Source of the DNA: Variovorax jilinensis
Lineage (GTDB): Bacteria; Pseudomonadota; Gammaproteobacteria; Burkholderiales; Burkholderiaceae_C
Reading direction: 5' to 3'
Assembly: GCF_030316885.1 (NCBI RefSeq)
Contig: NZ_JASZYQ010000006.1
Location: 124,001 to 188,000 of the forward strand
DNA: 64,000 nucleotides
Shown here piece by piece: positions 32,067 to 41,194 of the stretch (its first letter is position 1; each line of letters opens with the position of its first letter). The notes beneath the pieces are model-generated. The model worked only from the letters and a program-made list of their open reading frames with translations, was not told the DNA's origin and searched no databases. The position numbers were made by a program, and so were the translations under genes.

Positions 32067-33259
32067 CTCGCCGTGCGCCTGCCCGTCCATTCCACCACCT
32101 CTACTGTCTCTTCGGCGCACTGCTTGCCATCGCACTGACCGGGTGCGCGACGCCTCAACGAAGCGCCGAGGTCGAGCCTTTCGATCAGGCAGTCGTCCGA
32201 GCCACGGATGCCCTGCTCGGTCAGGCCAGAGGCCTTGTGCAAGCGGGTTCCGCGCGTGTGATCGTTGCCGATCCGTCAATCGATGCTTCCAGCGGCCAGC
32301 AATCGGCCGGCACTCAGCGCATGGACCGGACCGTCGCCGCTCGCATCGCAGCGACGGGGGATGGCATGCAAGTCCAGCCCTTCCAGGCAGCCAATCTCTC
32401 GCGTGCAGACTTCCTGCTTGCCGGGACATTGGCCCGAGAGGAGGCTGGCGTCCGCATCAACCTTGCGCTGGTCGACTTGAAGGACGGCAGGATCGCAGCC
32501 CAGACGTCGGCGTTGGCGCGCAAGGACGAGGTGGACATGACCCCACTGGCCTACTACCGGGACAGCCCCGTGCTGCTGAGGGACGAGGCCGTAGAGGGCC
32601 TGGTGCGCACCAGCAGCGGCGCGCGCGGCACGCGGGCCGACGCCGGTTACCTGGCGCGCATCTCGACGGCAACCGTGGTGAACGATGCCACCCTGCTGTA
32701 TAACGCCGGGCGCTATCGCGAGGCTCTCGTCCTCTACCGACGCGCGGCCGCCGCACCTGGCGGTGACCAGATCCGCGTGCTCAACGGCATCTACCTGACG
32801 ACCTTCAAGCTCGGCCAGACCGCAGAGGCCGAGGAAGCCTTTGGCCGCGTCGTCGCATTCGGCATCGCGAACAGGCAGCTCGGCGTGAAGTTCCTGTTCA
32901 ACCCAGGCAGCACGGAGTTCTGGTCCGATCCGAAGGTGACCAATGCCTACCGCCTGTGGCTGCGCCAGATTGCGCGACAAGGCACGGGCGCGCGCGTCTG
33001 CATGGAGGTCGTCGGTCATTCGAGCCGGACGGGCACCGAGGAAATCAACGACTCGCTGTCGCTCCGACGCGCGCAATACATCCGCCAACGGCTGGTGGCA
33101 GAGTCCCCGGGCCTGGCGGACCGTACGAAGGCCAGTGGACTGGGCTCGCGGCAGAACCTGGTGGGCACCGGCACGGACGACGTGGTGGACGCACTCGACC
33201 GGCGAGTGGAATTCGGAATCGTCGAGTGCGGCACGCTACCGGGTGGAGGCAAGAGCTGA
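32057..33259 (+). CDS. OmpA-domain lipoprotein with TPR-like middle
   Basis: The protein has 400 residues. The signal ends in the lipobox LTGC. The first part (about 45-200) resembles a lipoprotein beta/alpha domain (SADFLLAGTLAREEAGVRINLALVDLKDG), and the middle (VVNDATLLYNAGRYREALVLYRRAAA) resembles a tetratricopeptide pair. The C-terminal OmpA-like domain (EVVGHSSRTGTEEINDSLSLRRAQYIRQRLV) binds peptidoglycan. The start overlaps the kinase stop by ten bases, so the two are co-transcribed and probably co-translated. Confidence 0.85.
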   Translation: MQVARRAPARPFHHLYCLFGALLAIALTGCATPQRSAEVEPFDQAVVRATDALLGQARGLVQAGSARVIVADPSIDASSGQQSAGTQRMDRTVAARIAATGDGMQVQPFQAANLSRADFLLAGTLAREEAGVRINLALVDLKDGRIAAQTSALARKDEVDMTPLAYYRDSPVLLRDEAVEGLVRTSSGARGTRADAGYLARISTATVVNDATLLYNAGRYREALVLYRRAAAAPGGDQIRVLNGIYLTTFKLGQTAEAEEAFGRVVAFGIANRQLGVKFLFNPGSTEFWSDPKVTNAYRLWLRQIARQGTGARVCMEVVGHSSRTGTEEINDSLSLRRAQYIRQRLVAESPGLADRTKASGLGSRQNLVGTGTDDVVDALDRRVEFGIVECGTLPGGGKS

Positions 33260-33308
33260 TGGCTCTGCACCGCCGATCCTTCTTTTCAACGACACAGGAG
33301 TCAAGAAA

Positions 33309-33485
33309 ATGGCAGACGATCCCAAGAAGACAGGCCTCGACCGGAAGCTGATCGCGCTGAACGAGCCGCACGAGGTCCAGAGCTGGACCCGATCGCTCGG
33401 CTGCACCGCCGAGCAGCTCAAGGAGGCGGTCAAGGCCGTCGGCAACAGCGCCGAAGCCGTGCGCGTGTACCTCAAGAAGTCTTAG
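33309..33485 (+). CDS. DUF3606 family protein
   Basis: This 58-residue protein has AGGAG at 33296-33300 before ATG 33309. It matches the DUF3606 pattern: a Lys/Asp-rich start, then WTRSLGCTAEQLKEAVKAVGNSAEAVRVYL, a small helix-turn-helix-like unit. The function is unknown; these proteins are often found beside stress genes. It lies 49 bases after the OmpA lipoprotein gene. Confidence 0.82.
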   Translation: MADDPKKTGLDRKLIALNEPHEVQSWTRSLGCTAEQLKEAVKAVGNSAEAVRVYLKKS

Positions 33486-33494
33486 CGTCGTGTC

Positions 33495-33704
33495 ATGAGC
33501 TCGAGGGCAGCGCGGCGGGAGTATCTGCAGGCGATCGCCGAGTTCGACCGCGCCTGCCAGGCGTTCTCCCGCGGCATGGCTTCCCTCGGCAATGAGCCGG
33601 CGGACGGCGAACAGGCGGTGCCGATCATTTCCCGCCTTGGACCCAGGAAGCCGCTGAGACGCGCTGCTGCTCGGGCACTGCCAGGCCAGGTCCGGACAGG
33701 CTGA
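33495..33704 (+). CDS. Possible small protein
   Basis: This 69-residue frame starts nine bases after the DUF3606 gene. Its first half is a plausible amphipathic helix (AARREYLQAIAEFDRACQAF); the second half is basic. No ribosome site and no family were recognised. It may be a real short gene or a chance frame. Confidence 0.3.
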   Translation: MSSRAARREYLQAIAEFDRACQAFSRGMASLGNEPADGEQAVPIISRLGPRKPLRRAAARALPGQVRTG

Positions 33705-33766
33705 CACGCGGACATGACGGGCCGCTGCCGACTCGACAGGGTTCGTCACGACCCGTAAATTGCCGC

Positions 33767-36343
33767 ATGGCCCAAGGAACCCGCCCCGACCCGCTGGACA
33801 GGTACTGGTCCAAGCGCGACTTCGCGGTCACCTCGGAACCGCGAGGAGAGCGCAGTCGGGCCAAGGGCCAGGCGCCGTTGTTCGTCGTCCAGAAGCACGC
33901 AGCCAGTCGCCTGCACTACGACTTCCGCCTCGAGCTGGACGGCGTGCTGCTCTCCTGGGCCGTGCCGAAGGGACCGAGCTTCGACCCCGCCGACAAGCGC
34001 ATGGCGATCCGCGTCGAAGATCACCCCCTGTCCTATGGCTCCTTCGAGGGCACCATCCCGTCCAAGCAGTACGGCGCAGGCACGGTCATCGTCTGGGACA
34101 ACGGCACGTGGGAACCGGTCGGCGATCCGCGCGAGGGTCTGCAGAAGGGCAAGCTGCTCTTCAACCTGCAGGGTCAGAAGCTCGCGGGCCTGTGGGAGCT
34201 CGTGAAAATCGCCAAGGGCGGCGAGAAGCAGGAGCCGTGGATTCTTTTCAAGAAGCGTGATGCCTTCGCTCGACCGAAGGTCGACTACGACGTCGTGACC
34301 GCCCTGCCCGACAGCGTGATCGCCAAGCCGCTGCGCGCGGAGCCCGCGCGGAAATCCAAGCCACCCACGCGCAAGGCCGCAGACAGGAAAGACGGCTCGC
34401 CCGGCAATGCCGACGACGGCGTCGCAGGCGCCGTGAAGGCACCGCTGCCCGCGAAGATCAGCCCCCAGCTGGCCACGCTTGCCACGGGCGTGCCCTCGGC
34501 CGGCCAATGGGTCTACGAGATCAAGTTCGATGGCTACCGCATCATGACCCGCATCGATGGCGGCAAGGCGTCGCTGGTCACGCGGGGCGGCCACGACTGG
34601 TCGGCCAGGATGCCCGGCCTGGTGAGAGAACTCGAAGGCATGGGCCTCGAGTCAGCCTGGCTCGACGGCGAGATCGTCGTGCTGGACGAGCACGGCCTGC
34701 CGAGCTTCAATGCATTGCAGAAGGCCTTCGACCGCGGCGCCGGCAACGCGCAGATCGTGTACTTCGTGTTCGACCTTCCCTACTTCGAAGGCTACGACCT
34801 GCGCGACGCGCCTCTTGCATCACGCCGCCAGCTGCTGCAGGCATTGCTCGACGAGAAGGCCACCGACCATGTGCGCTTCAGCGCAGCCTTCGAGGCCGAT
34901 GCTGCCTCGGTGCTGAGTTCGGCCTGCCGCATGAACCTCGAGGGCGTGATCGCCAAGCGCGCCGACGCGCCCTATGCCTCGCGGCGCACCGAGACCTGGC
35001 TCAAGCTCAAGTGCCAGCAGCGGCAGGAGTTCGTGGTCGCGGGCTACACCGATCGAACGGGCAGCACTGCGGAAGTGGGCAGCCTGCTGCTCGGCGTGCA
35101 CGATGCCGATGGCAAGCTGCTGTCGGTCGGCAGCGTCGGCACTGGGTGGGACGCCGAAGAGGCTAAACAGTTGAAGCGCAAGCTCGCCAAGCTCGAAGTC
35201 ACCAAGCCGCCATTCGCCGCGGGCGCCGCCAAGCCGGGCCGATGGTCCAAGCGCGCAGTGGGCAGCGAGCGCTGGGTCGAGCCGCGTCTGGTCGCCGAGG
35301 TCGCCTTCGCCGAATGGACGCCCGACGGCCAGATCCGGCATGCGAGCTATGTGGCTTTGCGAAGCGACAAGCCGGCCCGCACCATCGTGCGCGAGACCGC
35401 CAAGACTCTCGCCGAGGGTGCAGGCCCGGTCAGGACGGCTGGCAAGGCCGCCATCGGTGCCATCAAGGTCAGCAACGCGGATCGCGTGATCGATCCGAGC
35501 ACAGGCGCAACGAAGCTCGACCTGGTGCGGTACTACGAATCAGTCGCCGAATGGATCCTGCCGCACCTGAAGGGCAGGCCCTGTTCGCTCGTGAGGGGCC
35601 CGACCGGCGTCACCGGTGAGCTTTTCTTCCAGAAGCACGACGAGAAGATCAGCATACCGGGCATCAAGGAACTCGACGCGAAGCTGTGGCCCGGCCACGG
35701 GGCGTTGCTCGAGGTAGGGACCCCGCAGGCGCTCGCCTCCGCGGCGCAGATGAACGTCATCGAGTTCCACACCTGGAATTCCACCGCCCGGAGCATCGAC
35801 AAGCCGGACCGCATGATCTTCGATCTCGACCCTGGCGAAGGCACGTCCTGGCAGCACGTCCAGGAGGCGGCCATGCTGGTCCGAACGCTGCTGTCGGAGC
35901 TGGGCCTCGAGGCCTGGCTGAAGACCAGCGGAGGCAAGGGCCTGCACGTCGTCGTGCCGCTTGCGCAGCGCTTCGACTACGAGACGGTGAAGGGTTTCTC
36001 TCAGGCCGTGGTGCAGCACCTCGCGCGCACGATCCCGGCACGCTTCGTCTCGAAGAGCGGGCCTTCGAACCGGGTGGGCAAGCTGTTCGTCGACTATCTG
36101 CGCAATGGGCATGGCGCGACGACGGCAGCCGCCTTCTCGGCGCGCTCGCGCCCCGGCCTGGGCGTCTCGATGCCAGTGAGTTGGGACGACCTCGCGAAGC
36201 TCAAGAGCGGGGCGCAATGGACGATTGCCACGGCGCGCGAGCATCTTTCATTTCAGACGGCAGATCCGTGGGATGGGTACTGGGCGGCACGGCAGCCGTT
36301 GGCGGCTGCGATGAGGGCGATCGGCTTTTCGCCAAAGGCGTAG
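33767..36343 (+). CDS. ligD: ATP-dependent DNA ligase D (end-joining ligase-polymerase)
   Basis: LigD seals double-strand breaks in bacterial non-homologous end joining. All three domains are present in 858 residues, in the order phosphoesterase (about 10-160, with HYDFRLELDG and YGAGTVIVWD), ATP-dependent ligase (about 230-530, nucleotide-accepting Lys253 in EIKFDGYR) and polymerase/primase (about 560-850, with LDLVRYYESVAEWILPHL and FDLDPGEGTSW). A Lys/Pro/Ala-rich linker joins the first two. No Ku gene is in the window, which is unusual because ku is often adjacent. Confidence 0.96.
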   Translation: MAQGTRPDPLDRYWSKRDFAVTSEPRGERSRAKGQAPLFVVQKHAASRLHYDFRLELDGVLLSWAVPKGPSFDPADKRMAIRVEDHPLSYGSFEGTIPSKQYGAGTVIVWDNGTWEPVGDPREGLQKGKLLFNLQGQKLAGLWELVKIAKGGEKQEPWILFKKRDAFARPKVDYDVVTALPDSVIAKPLRAEPARKSKPPTRKAADRKDGSPGNADDGVAGAVKAPLPAKISPQLATLATGVPSAGQWVYEIKFDGYRIMTRIDGGKASLVTRGGHDWSARMPGLVRELEGMGLESAWLDGEIVVLDEHGLPSFNALQKAFDRGAGNAQIVYFVFDLPYFEGYDLRDAPLASRRQLLQALLDEKATDHVRFSAAFEADAASVLSSACRMNLEGVIAKRADAPYASRRTETWLKLKCQQRQEFVVAGYTDRTGSTAEVGSLLLGVHDADGKLLSVGSVGTGWDAEEAKQLKRKLAKLEVTKPPFAAGAAKPGRWSKRAVGSERWVEPRLVAEVAFAEWTPDGQIRHASYVALRSDKPARTIVRETAKTLAEGAGPVRTAGKAAIGAIKVSNADRVIDPSTGATKLDLVRYYESVAEWILPHLKGRPCSLVRGPTGVTGELFFQKHDEKISIPGIKELDAKLWPGHGALLEVGTPQALASAAQMNVIEFHTWNSTARSIDKPDRMIFDLDPGEGTSWQHVQEAAMLVRTLLSELGLEAWLKTSGGKGLHVVVPLAQRFDYETVKGFSQAVVQHLARTIPARFVSKSGPSNRVGKLFVDYLRNGHGATTAAAFSARSRPGLGVSMPVSWDDLAKLKSGAQWTIATAREHLSFQTADPWDGYWAARQPLAAAMRAIGFSPKA

Positions 36344-36359
36344 GCAGTTCTCGCCTTTG

Positions 36360-36650
36360 CTAGAGTGCCTTCAATACTTCGGCGCCGTGCGCTGTCATGC
36401 TCGGCGTGAACTCGACGATCTCGGCGCTTGCGCAATCGCTCTCGATGAAGGGGTCCTGCTTCAGCAAGGTCTCGAGTGCCTTCCGATCGCCGGAGCGAGC
36501 CAGGATGACGCCACCCTTTCGCGGCACCTGCCGTCCGGAGGCTATGAAAAGGCCGCTCTTGTAGTGCTTCTTCAACCAGGCAACGTGCTCCGGCATGAGT
36601 GCATCGAGCTCCTCGAGTGGCCGGAGATAGGACAGCGTGACGATGAACAT
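36360..36650 (-). CDS. YciI-family protein
   Basis: This 96-residue ferredoxin-like protein has GGAGG eight bases before ATG 36650. YciI family features are the start MFIVTLSYLRPLEELDALMPEHVAWL, the conserved His-Asp-type surface and the phrase GLFIASGRQVPRKGGVILARSGDR, followed by DPF and VEFTPS. The biochemical role is unsettled in the family. It is convergent with ligD and follows a DUF1003 gene in the same direction. Confidence 0.85.
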   Translation of the reverse strand: MFIVTLSYLRPLEELDALMPEHVAWLKKHYKSGLFIASGRQVPRKGGVILARSGDRKALETLLKQDPFIESDCASAEIVEFTPSMTAHGAEVLKAL

Positions 36651-36673
36651 TCGATGTCGCCTCCAGGCTCGCT

Positions 36674-37234
36674 TCAACGATCGTGCGCCGACTCCGCGCG
36701 CACGATCTGGTGCAGGACCGAGCCGGGGTCCGTGTCCTCGGTCAGGCTGCGGACCTCGCGCTGCGCCTCCGCTTCAACACCGAGTCTGGTCGCGACGTGG
36801 GTCATCAGCCGCAGCATCGCCGTCATCTCGCGCTCGTTCAGCAGATTGATCTGAAGGTCGAGGTGGTGTCGCCGCTCGCTTTCCTCGGCAGCCATGTTCT
36901 GGCTGATGAGAATGAGGATGGACAGAAAAATGGCCTCCAACGAGACCAGGAACAACAGGAATGTGAACGGATAGGGGTCGAACTTGACCAGAGATTCGTT
37001 CACTGCAATCCACACCGCGAACACCGCGAGATTGGCCCAAAGGAACGTCACCGTGCCGCAGAAGGCCGCCACTGTCGACACCATCTTGTACAGCGCGGGC
37101 TTTGCGGCACGCTCCTTGTCTTCGAGACACAGGATGGACTCGATGTTGCGCTCGGTCAGCGCCTCGATGGTGGGCGTGCGCCCTGGGCGCCCTGGAGCGC
37201 CCGAGGGTTTCACCGTCTCCTCAGGCGACCGCAC
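36674..37234 (-). CDS. DUF1003 membrane protein
   Basis: The protein has 186 residues. Two transmembrane helices (VAAFCGTVTFLWANLAVFAVW and TFLLFLVSLEAIFLSILILIS) are joined by a short loop and flanked by charged cytoplasmic parts; this matches DUF1003. A coiled-coil-like C-terminal part (SERRHHLDLQINLLNEREMTAML) follows. The gene overlaps the end of the hemerythrin gene by 14 bases, indicating an operon with it. The function is unknown. Confidence 0.83.
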   Translation of the reverse strand: MRSPEETVKPSGAPGRPGRTPTIEALTERNIESILCLEDKERAAKPALYKMVSTVAAFCGTVTFLWANLAVFAVWIAVNESLVKFDPYPFTFLLFLVSLEAIFLSILILISQNMAAEESERRHHLDLQINLLNEREMTAMLRLMTHVATRLGVEAEAQREVRSLTEDTDPGSVLHQIVRAESAHDR

Positions 37235-37715
37235 CTGTCAGCTCTTCCATGAGTTCGGCCTTGCGCGCCGCCAGCTGCTCGCGCATGCCCATCAGGTCGA
37301 GCCCGCGCGCCGCACGAGCCTTGACGAAGATCTCGTTGCGCTCCTCCTTGACGTGGTGGTCGATGTACTCGCCCAGCACCTTGACCTTGGCATCGAACAT
37401 GTCATCGACCTCGCTGGCGCCTTCCAGCTGAGCGATCAGATCCTTCACCGTGCCATGCTCGACCTCGGCCTCGTCGAGCAGATCGGTAGCCTTGATCGTT
37501 TCGCGCAGCGCCGGATAAAAGATCTCTTCCTCGATCTGCGCATGCACCGTGAGCTCCATGCAGATCTCGTTGGCGAGATCGCGCTTCCTCTGCGGGGCAC
37601 TGGCGGACTTCGACTTCGTCAATGTCTCGTAGTCGCCGAACATCTTTTTCACCTTTCGGTGATCCGCATCCAGCAGGCTGCATGCATCGGGCGCGGTACG
37701 TTTGGTGGTGGGCAT
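37221..37715 (-). CDS. Hemerythrin-domain protein
   Basis: This 164-residue helical protein has the non-haem di-iron hemerythrin pattern: LLDADHRKVKKMFGDYE, then ICMELTVHAQIEEEIFYPAL (H-x-x-x-E), AEVEHGTVKDLIAQL and YIDHHVKEERNEIFVKA. Such proteins bind oxygen or nitric oxide or sense iron and oxidative stress. GGAG six bases before ATG 37715 decides the start; ATG 37727 lies only four codons further up. It is co-directional with and overlaps the DUF1003 gene. Confidence 0.9.
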   Translation of the reverse strand: MPTTKRTAPDACSLLDADHRKVKKMFGDYETLTKSKSASAPQRKRDLANEICMELTVHAQIEEEIFYPALRETIKATDLLDEAEVEHGTVKDLIAQLEGASEVDDMFDAKVKVLGEYIDHHVKEERNEIFVKARAARGLDLMGMREQLAARKAELMEELTGAVA

Positions 37716-37957
37716 CGTGGGCTCCATGGTGTTGCGTGGGGAGCCTCGATCATGGAAGGCGGAAAAAACCGCAGACGTAGGATGCCGGCGCTTCCGGTGC
37801 CGAGAAGTCGCTTACGCTTTCAAAAAGTGGCGTCGCCTCGGATCAGCCTGGCACATCCCCGGCGCCTCGAAAGCGGCCGGTTCGCCACGCAGGTGCACGC
37901 GCCGGGGTCTGTGCGTCCACCGGCGTCGACGCAAGCCGCCTCAGCCTTGCGGCGAAA

Positions 37958-38779
37958 TCAGAAGCTGTACGACGCGAAGAGCCCGTAGGTGTTCTGCGAC
38001 TTCTTCTCGGTGATCGGGCTGTCCTTTGCGTCGCCCTGCAGCCAGGCCGCCGTGACGCTTGCACCCAATCCCCATTGCGCATTCAACCGGTACTGGGCAC
38101 CGATGGAGAAGCGGACGGTATTGACGCCGCTGCCCGCGGCGTAAGGCGCCAATCCGGAGACGAAGCTCTGGACGCCGTTGACCCCGAAGAAGGTCTGGCT
38201 GTACTTGCCATCGGCCCAGGTCACGCCGGGCCCGGCGGTGAACGTGAGCTTCTCGTCGAACCTGTACTTGCCTTCGATGTCGAACGCGACCCGGGTGCCC
38301 TGGTCCTTGCCGCCGATGTCGGTCACGACGAAGCCACGGAGAGTCAGCCAGTCGATCGAATAGGCAGCGAACGCACTGCCGAGCGCCGTGGCCGGAATGT
38401 CGCCCCAGCCCGCAAGGATCCGCGCATCGGACGCGGACCGCGGCTTGCTGAGTTCTCCACCCAGCGCCACGCCGGCACGCCAGTTCTCGTTCTGGAAGAG
38501 CGTGGCGCCCACGCCGAACGGAAGCCCGGCGCCCGGAGTGCCGCCGATGAAGTAGCGCCCGAAATTGGCGCTGACGAGTGGCAGCGCCACCACGTCGGTA
38601 TCGCCGCTGCCTGGATACTTGGGACGACTGAAGACGCCCAGGCCGGCGGTGAATCGCCAGCTGTCCTCCACCACCTGATCGATCAGCACCTGGGCCGATG
38701 CATCCTTCACTGCGAGCGTGGCGCCCAAGGTTGCTGCGACAACTGCGACCAGCGCACAGGGTTTGCGAAGATGAGTCAT
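37958..38779 (-). CDS. MipA/OmpV-family outer-membrane protein
   Basis: This 273-residue protein has a signal peptide (ALVAVVAATLGATLAVKDASA) and a beta-barrel ending in GLFASYSF, with the usual terminal Phe. The family start RFTAGLGVFSRPKYPGS and the middle phrase ALGGELSKPRSASDARILAGWGDI fit MipA/OmpV. MipA scaffolds murein synthesis in E. coli, and others of the family act in osmotic or antibiotic responses; the role here is open. Confidence 0.87.
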   Translation of the reverse strand: MTHLRKPCALVAVVAATLGATLAVKDASAQVLIDQVVEDSWRFTAGLGVFSRPKYPGSGDTDVVALPLVSANFGRYFIGGTPGAGLPFGVGATLFQNENWRAGVALGGELSKPRSASDARILAGWGDIPATALGSAFAAYSIDWLTLRGFVVTDIGGKDQGTRVAFDIEGKYRFDEKLTFTAGPGVTWADGKYSQTFFGVNGVQSFVSGLAPYAAGSGVNTVRFSIGAQYRLNAQWGLGASVTAAWLQGDAKDSPITEKKSQNTYGLFASYSF

Positions 38780-38852
38780 GCGTGTGTTCCGGGTTCGTCT
38801 GGAGTGGATGTCGCGCATTCTCCCATCGGAAGCGGCTGCGCCACGCGTGCCC

Positions 38853-39782
38853 TCATGGCCTGGAAGTCGATTCGCTACGCCGGTACAGGTAGTCGTGCGG
38901 CAGTGAAAGTCGCAGGCACGACTGCACCGCCGGACTGTCACGAAGGACGATGCGCTCTCCCATTCGTCCGGCCCAGCGCACGACTGCCTTTCCGGCATGG
39001 CCCAGGCCATCGGCGCGCGAAAGGCCCAGCCGCTCGCGCACCCAGGCAGGGGTGATCTCCACGGCGGCGCGAATCAGCAGTCGTTGAGCGGGTCGCAACG
39101 CCGCGGGAAGCACCGGCGCGTAGCGCATGATGTCCAGGAACTCGAAGACGATGTCCGACGCCTCCAGCCGGCCGCGCATGTCGTCGAACAGACGCCGCAT
39201 CTCGGCCTCGGAAGTCGGTGCGCCCATGGCGCCATAGAGCCGCGCCGCCGGTGCGCCCTCGCGGTAGAGCCGGTCGAATTCGCCGGTCGCGAGCGGCCGC
39301 ACATAGGCGTGATAGGCCTGTCCGAAGCCGAACGCTGCCGTCGCCTGCACCCAGTTCAGCAACTCGACGTCGTTGGCACCGTAGGCCTCGCCCGTGGGGG
39401 TGAGTCCGGTGACGCGATCGTGACGGCGCACGACCGACGCGATCATCTTCTCGGCGACGCTCTGCGCGCCGTAGACGGTGACCATGGCAGCCAGCCCCGT
39501 GCGCTGAAGCCGCTGCATCGGCTGCGTGCGAAAGCTGGAGTGCTCCCAGACGCCGGTGCGCACGCGCGGCTCCGCCAGTTCGAGGATCACGGCCGCCACC
39601 CCGCCGACGAACATGGCCACCGGGTTCTTGAAGACCTGCCACGCGATCGAGTCGGGCGACGACAGTGCCGGTTCACCAGCCGGCGATGTGAAGTCCACCG
39701 GCATCGAACCCGGCGGATGCAGCAACTGACGCGCCATGCCATTTGCCATGCGCGCGATCCAACCCTCGGGCGATCCGTCCAT
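38853..39782 (-). CDS. MpaB-family oxygenase-like protein (DUF2236)
   Basis: This 309-residue protein has the DUF2236/MpaB pattern: SIAWQVFKNPVAMFVGGVAAVILELAEPRV, TVYGAQSVAEKMIASVVRRHDRVTG, then GANDVELLNWVQATAAFGFGQAY. Related proteins include the haem oxygenase of latex cleavage and mycophenolic acid MpaB. The likely start ATG 39782 lies two bases after the stop of the phospholipase-D-type gene, so the two form an operon. The substrate is unknown. Confidence 0.82.
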   Translation of the reverse strand: MDGSPEGWIARMANGMARQLLHPPGSMPVDFTSPAGEPALSSPDSIAWQVFKNPVAMFVGGVAAVILELAEPRVRTGVWEHSSFRTQPMQRLQRTGLAAMVTVYGAQSVAEKMIASVVRRHDRVTGLTPTGEAYGANDVELLNWVQATAAFGFGQAYHAYVRPLATGEFDRLYREGAPAARLYGAMGAPTSEAEMRRLFDDMRGRLEASDIVFEFLDIMRYAPVLPAALRPAQRLLIRAAVEITPAWVRERLGLSRADGLGHAGKAVVRWAGRMGERIVLRDSPAVQSCLRLSLPHDYLYRRSESTSRP

Positions 39783-39784
39783 GC

Positions 39785-41071
39785 CTAGAGCTGGTCCGAC
39801 AGCAGGGCCGCCACCCGTTCGATGACCTTTTCGCGCAAGGGTCGCTCCTTCCATGCTTCCAGCGTGAGACGCCGCGACTGTTGCAGGTCACGTTCGAACT
39901 GCACCGTCTGTGCCTTGGCGAATGCCTCGTCGTAGATGTTGAGATTGGCCTCGTCGTTGAGCCGGAACGACCGGTTGTCGAAATTGGTCGACCCCACTGA
40001 CACCAGCAGTCCGTCCACCGTGAACACCTTGCAGTGGAACATCGTGGGCTGGTATTCGCTGATCTGCGCACCCGCCTCGAGCAACGGCCCCCAGGCGGCA
40101 CGCGAGGCGCTGCGCACGGTCTTGGAATCGATGATCGGGCCGGGGGTGATGATGCGCACGCGCACACCCCGTTGCAGCGCCGCCACCAGCGCGCCGACGG
40201 TCAGGTCGTCGGGGACGAAGTAGGCGCTCGACAGGTCGATGGTCCGCGTCGCGGCCGCGATCGACAGCAGGTACATGAGGTGCATGCTCTCGCTGCCGCC
40301 CGACGGCGAGCTGCTGAACATCTGGGCCCGGCCGTCGCCGACCGGGGCCAGCGCCGGGAAGTAGCGCGCCCCGTGCAGCACGTCGCCCGCGACCTTCACC
40401 CAGTTGTCCATGAAGACCGCCTGCATCTGCGCGACCACCGGGCCTTCCACCTGGAAGTGCGAATCGCGCCAGTGCTCAGCGTCCTGCGCGTCGCCGGTCC
40501 ACGCCGGCGCGATGCCGACACCGCCCGTGAAACCGATCCGGCCGTCGACGACCAGCAGCTTGCGGTGCGTGCGGTTGTTCATGCGCGCGATGTCGTACCA
40601 GTCGGGCTTGTGGAACTTGCGGATCTCGACGCCGGCGCGCTCCATCTCGCGGATGAAGCCCTCGTCCACCTTGGCGCTGCCCAGCCAGTCGAGCAGCACA
40701 TGCACCTTGACGCCCGCTCGCGCCCTTTCGGCGAGCGCATCGGCAAAGGCCTGTCCGATGTCGCCCGACCAGTAGATGTAGGTCTCGAAGGTGATGCTCT
40801 GCTGCGCGCCCCGGATGGCGTCGAGCATCGGCGGGAAGATCTGGTCGCCGTTGTAGAGCGCCTTGAAGCGGTTGCCCTCGGTGATCGGCGGCCCGAGCAT
40901 GACGCCGAGCGCACGCTGGTACTGCGGGTCGTGGAGCGTGTATTCGCGCTTGATCTGCTCGTCGAGCTTCTTCTCGCCGCTCGTGAGGTTCAACGCCAGC
41001 AGCGTCGCTGCCAGCGTGAGCACGAAGGTCCACGCGATCGTCTTGATTCGACGTCGCATTGCCGACGCCAT
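39785..41071 (-). CDS. Cardiolipin synthase-like phospholipase D family protein
   Basis: This 428-residue enzyme has an N-terminal membrane helix (IKTIAWTFVLTLAATLLALNL) and two HKD motifs: HRKLLVVDGRIGFTGG and HCKVFTVDGLLVSVGSTNFDNRS, the catalytic pair of cardiolipin synthases of the PLD type. It should join phospholipids to make cardiolipin. The HKD spacing and length fit ClsB-type enzymes, but the exact subtype is uncertain. It is followed at once by the MpaB-like gene. Confidence 0.9.
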   Translation of the reverse strand: MASAMRRRIKTIAWTFVLTLAATLLALNLTSGEKKLDEQIKREYTLHDPQYQRALGVMLGPPITEGNRFKALYNGDQIFPPMLDAIRGAQQSITFETYIYWSGDIGQAFADALAERARAGVKVHVLLDWLGSAKVDEGFIREMERAGVEIRKFHKPDWYDIARMNNRTHRKLLVVDGRIGFTGGVGIAPAWTGDAQDAEHWRDSHFQVEGPVVAQMQAVFMDNWVKVAGDVLHGARYFPALAPVGDGRAQMFSSSPSGGSESMHLMYLLSIAAATRTIDLSSAYFVPDDLTVGALVAALQRGVRVRIITPGPIIDSKTVRSASRAAWGPLLEAGAQISEYQPTMFHCKVFTVDGLLVSVGSTNFDNRSFRLNDEANLNIYDEAFAKAQTVQFERDLQQSRRLTLEAWKERPLREKVIERVAALLSDQL

Positions 41072-41194
41072 GGGCTAGTCCCGTCCCGGTTGGAAAATCA
41101 TGCGGCAGCATGCGCCCCCCGCGCTCCGCCAGACGTCGGCGATGCACGCCACGTGGTGTAGGCAGCCGGAGCGGCTCCGCCCGATACCCTCGCG

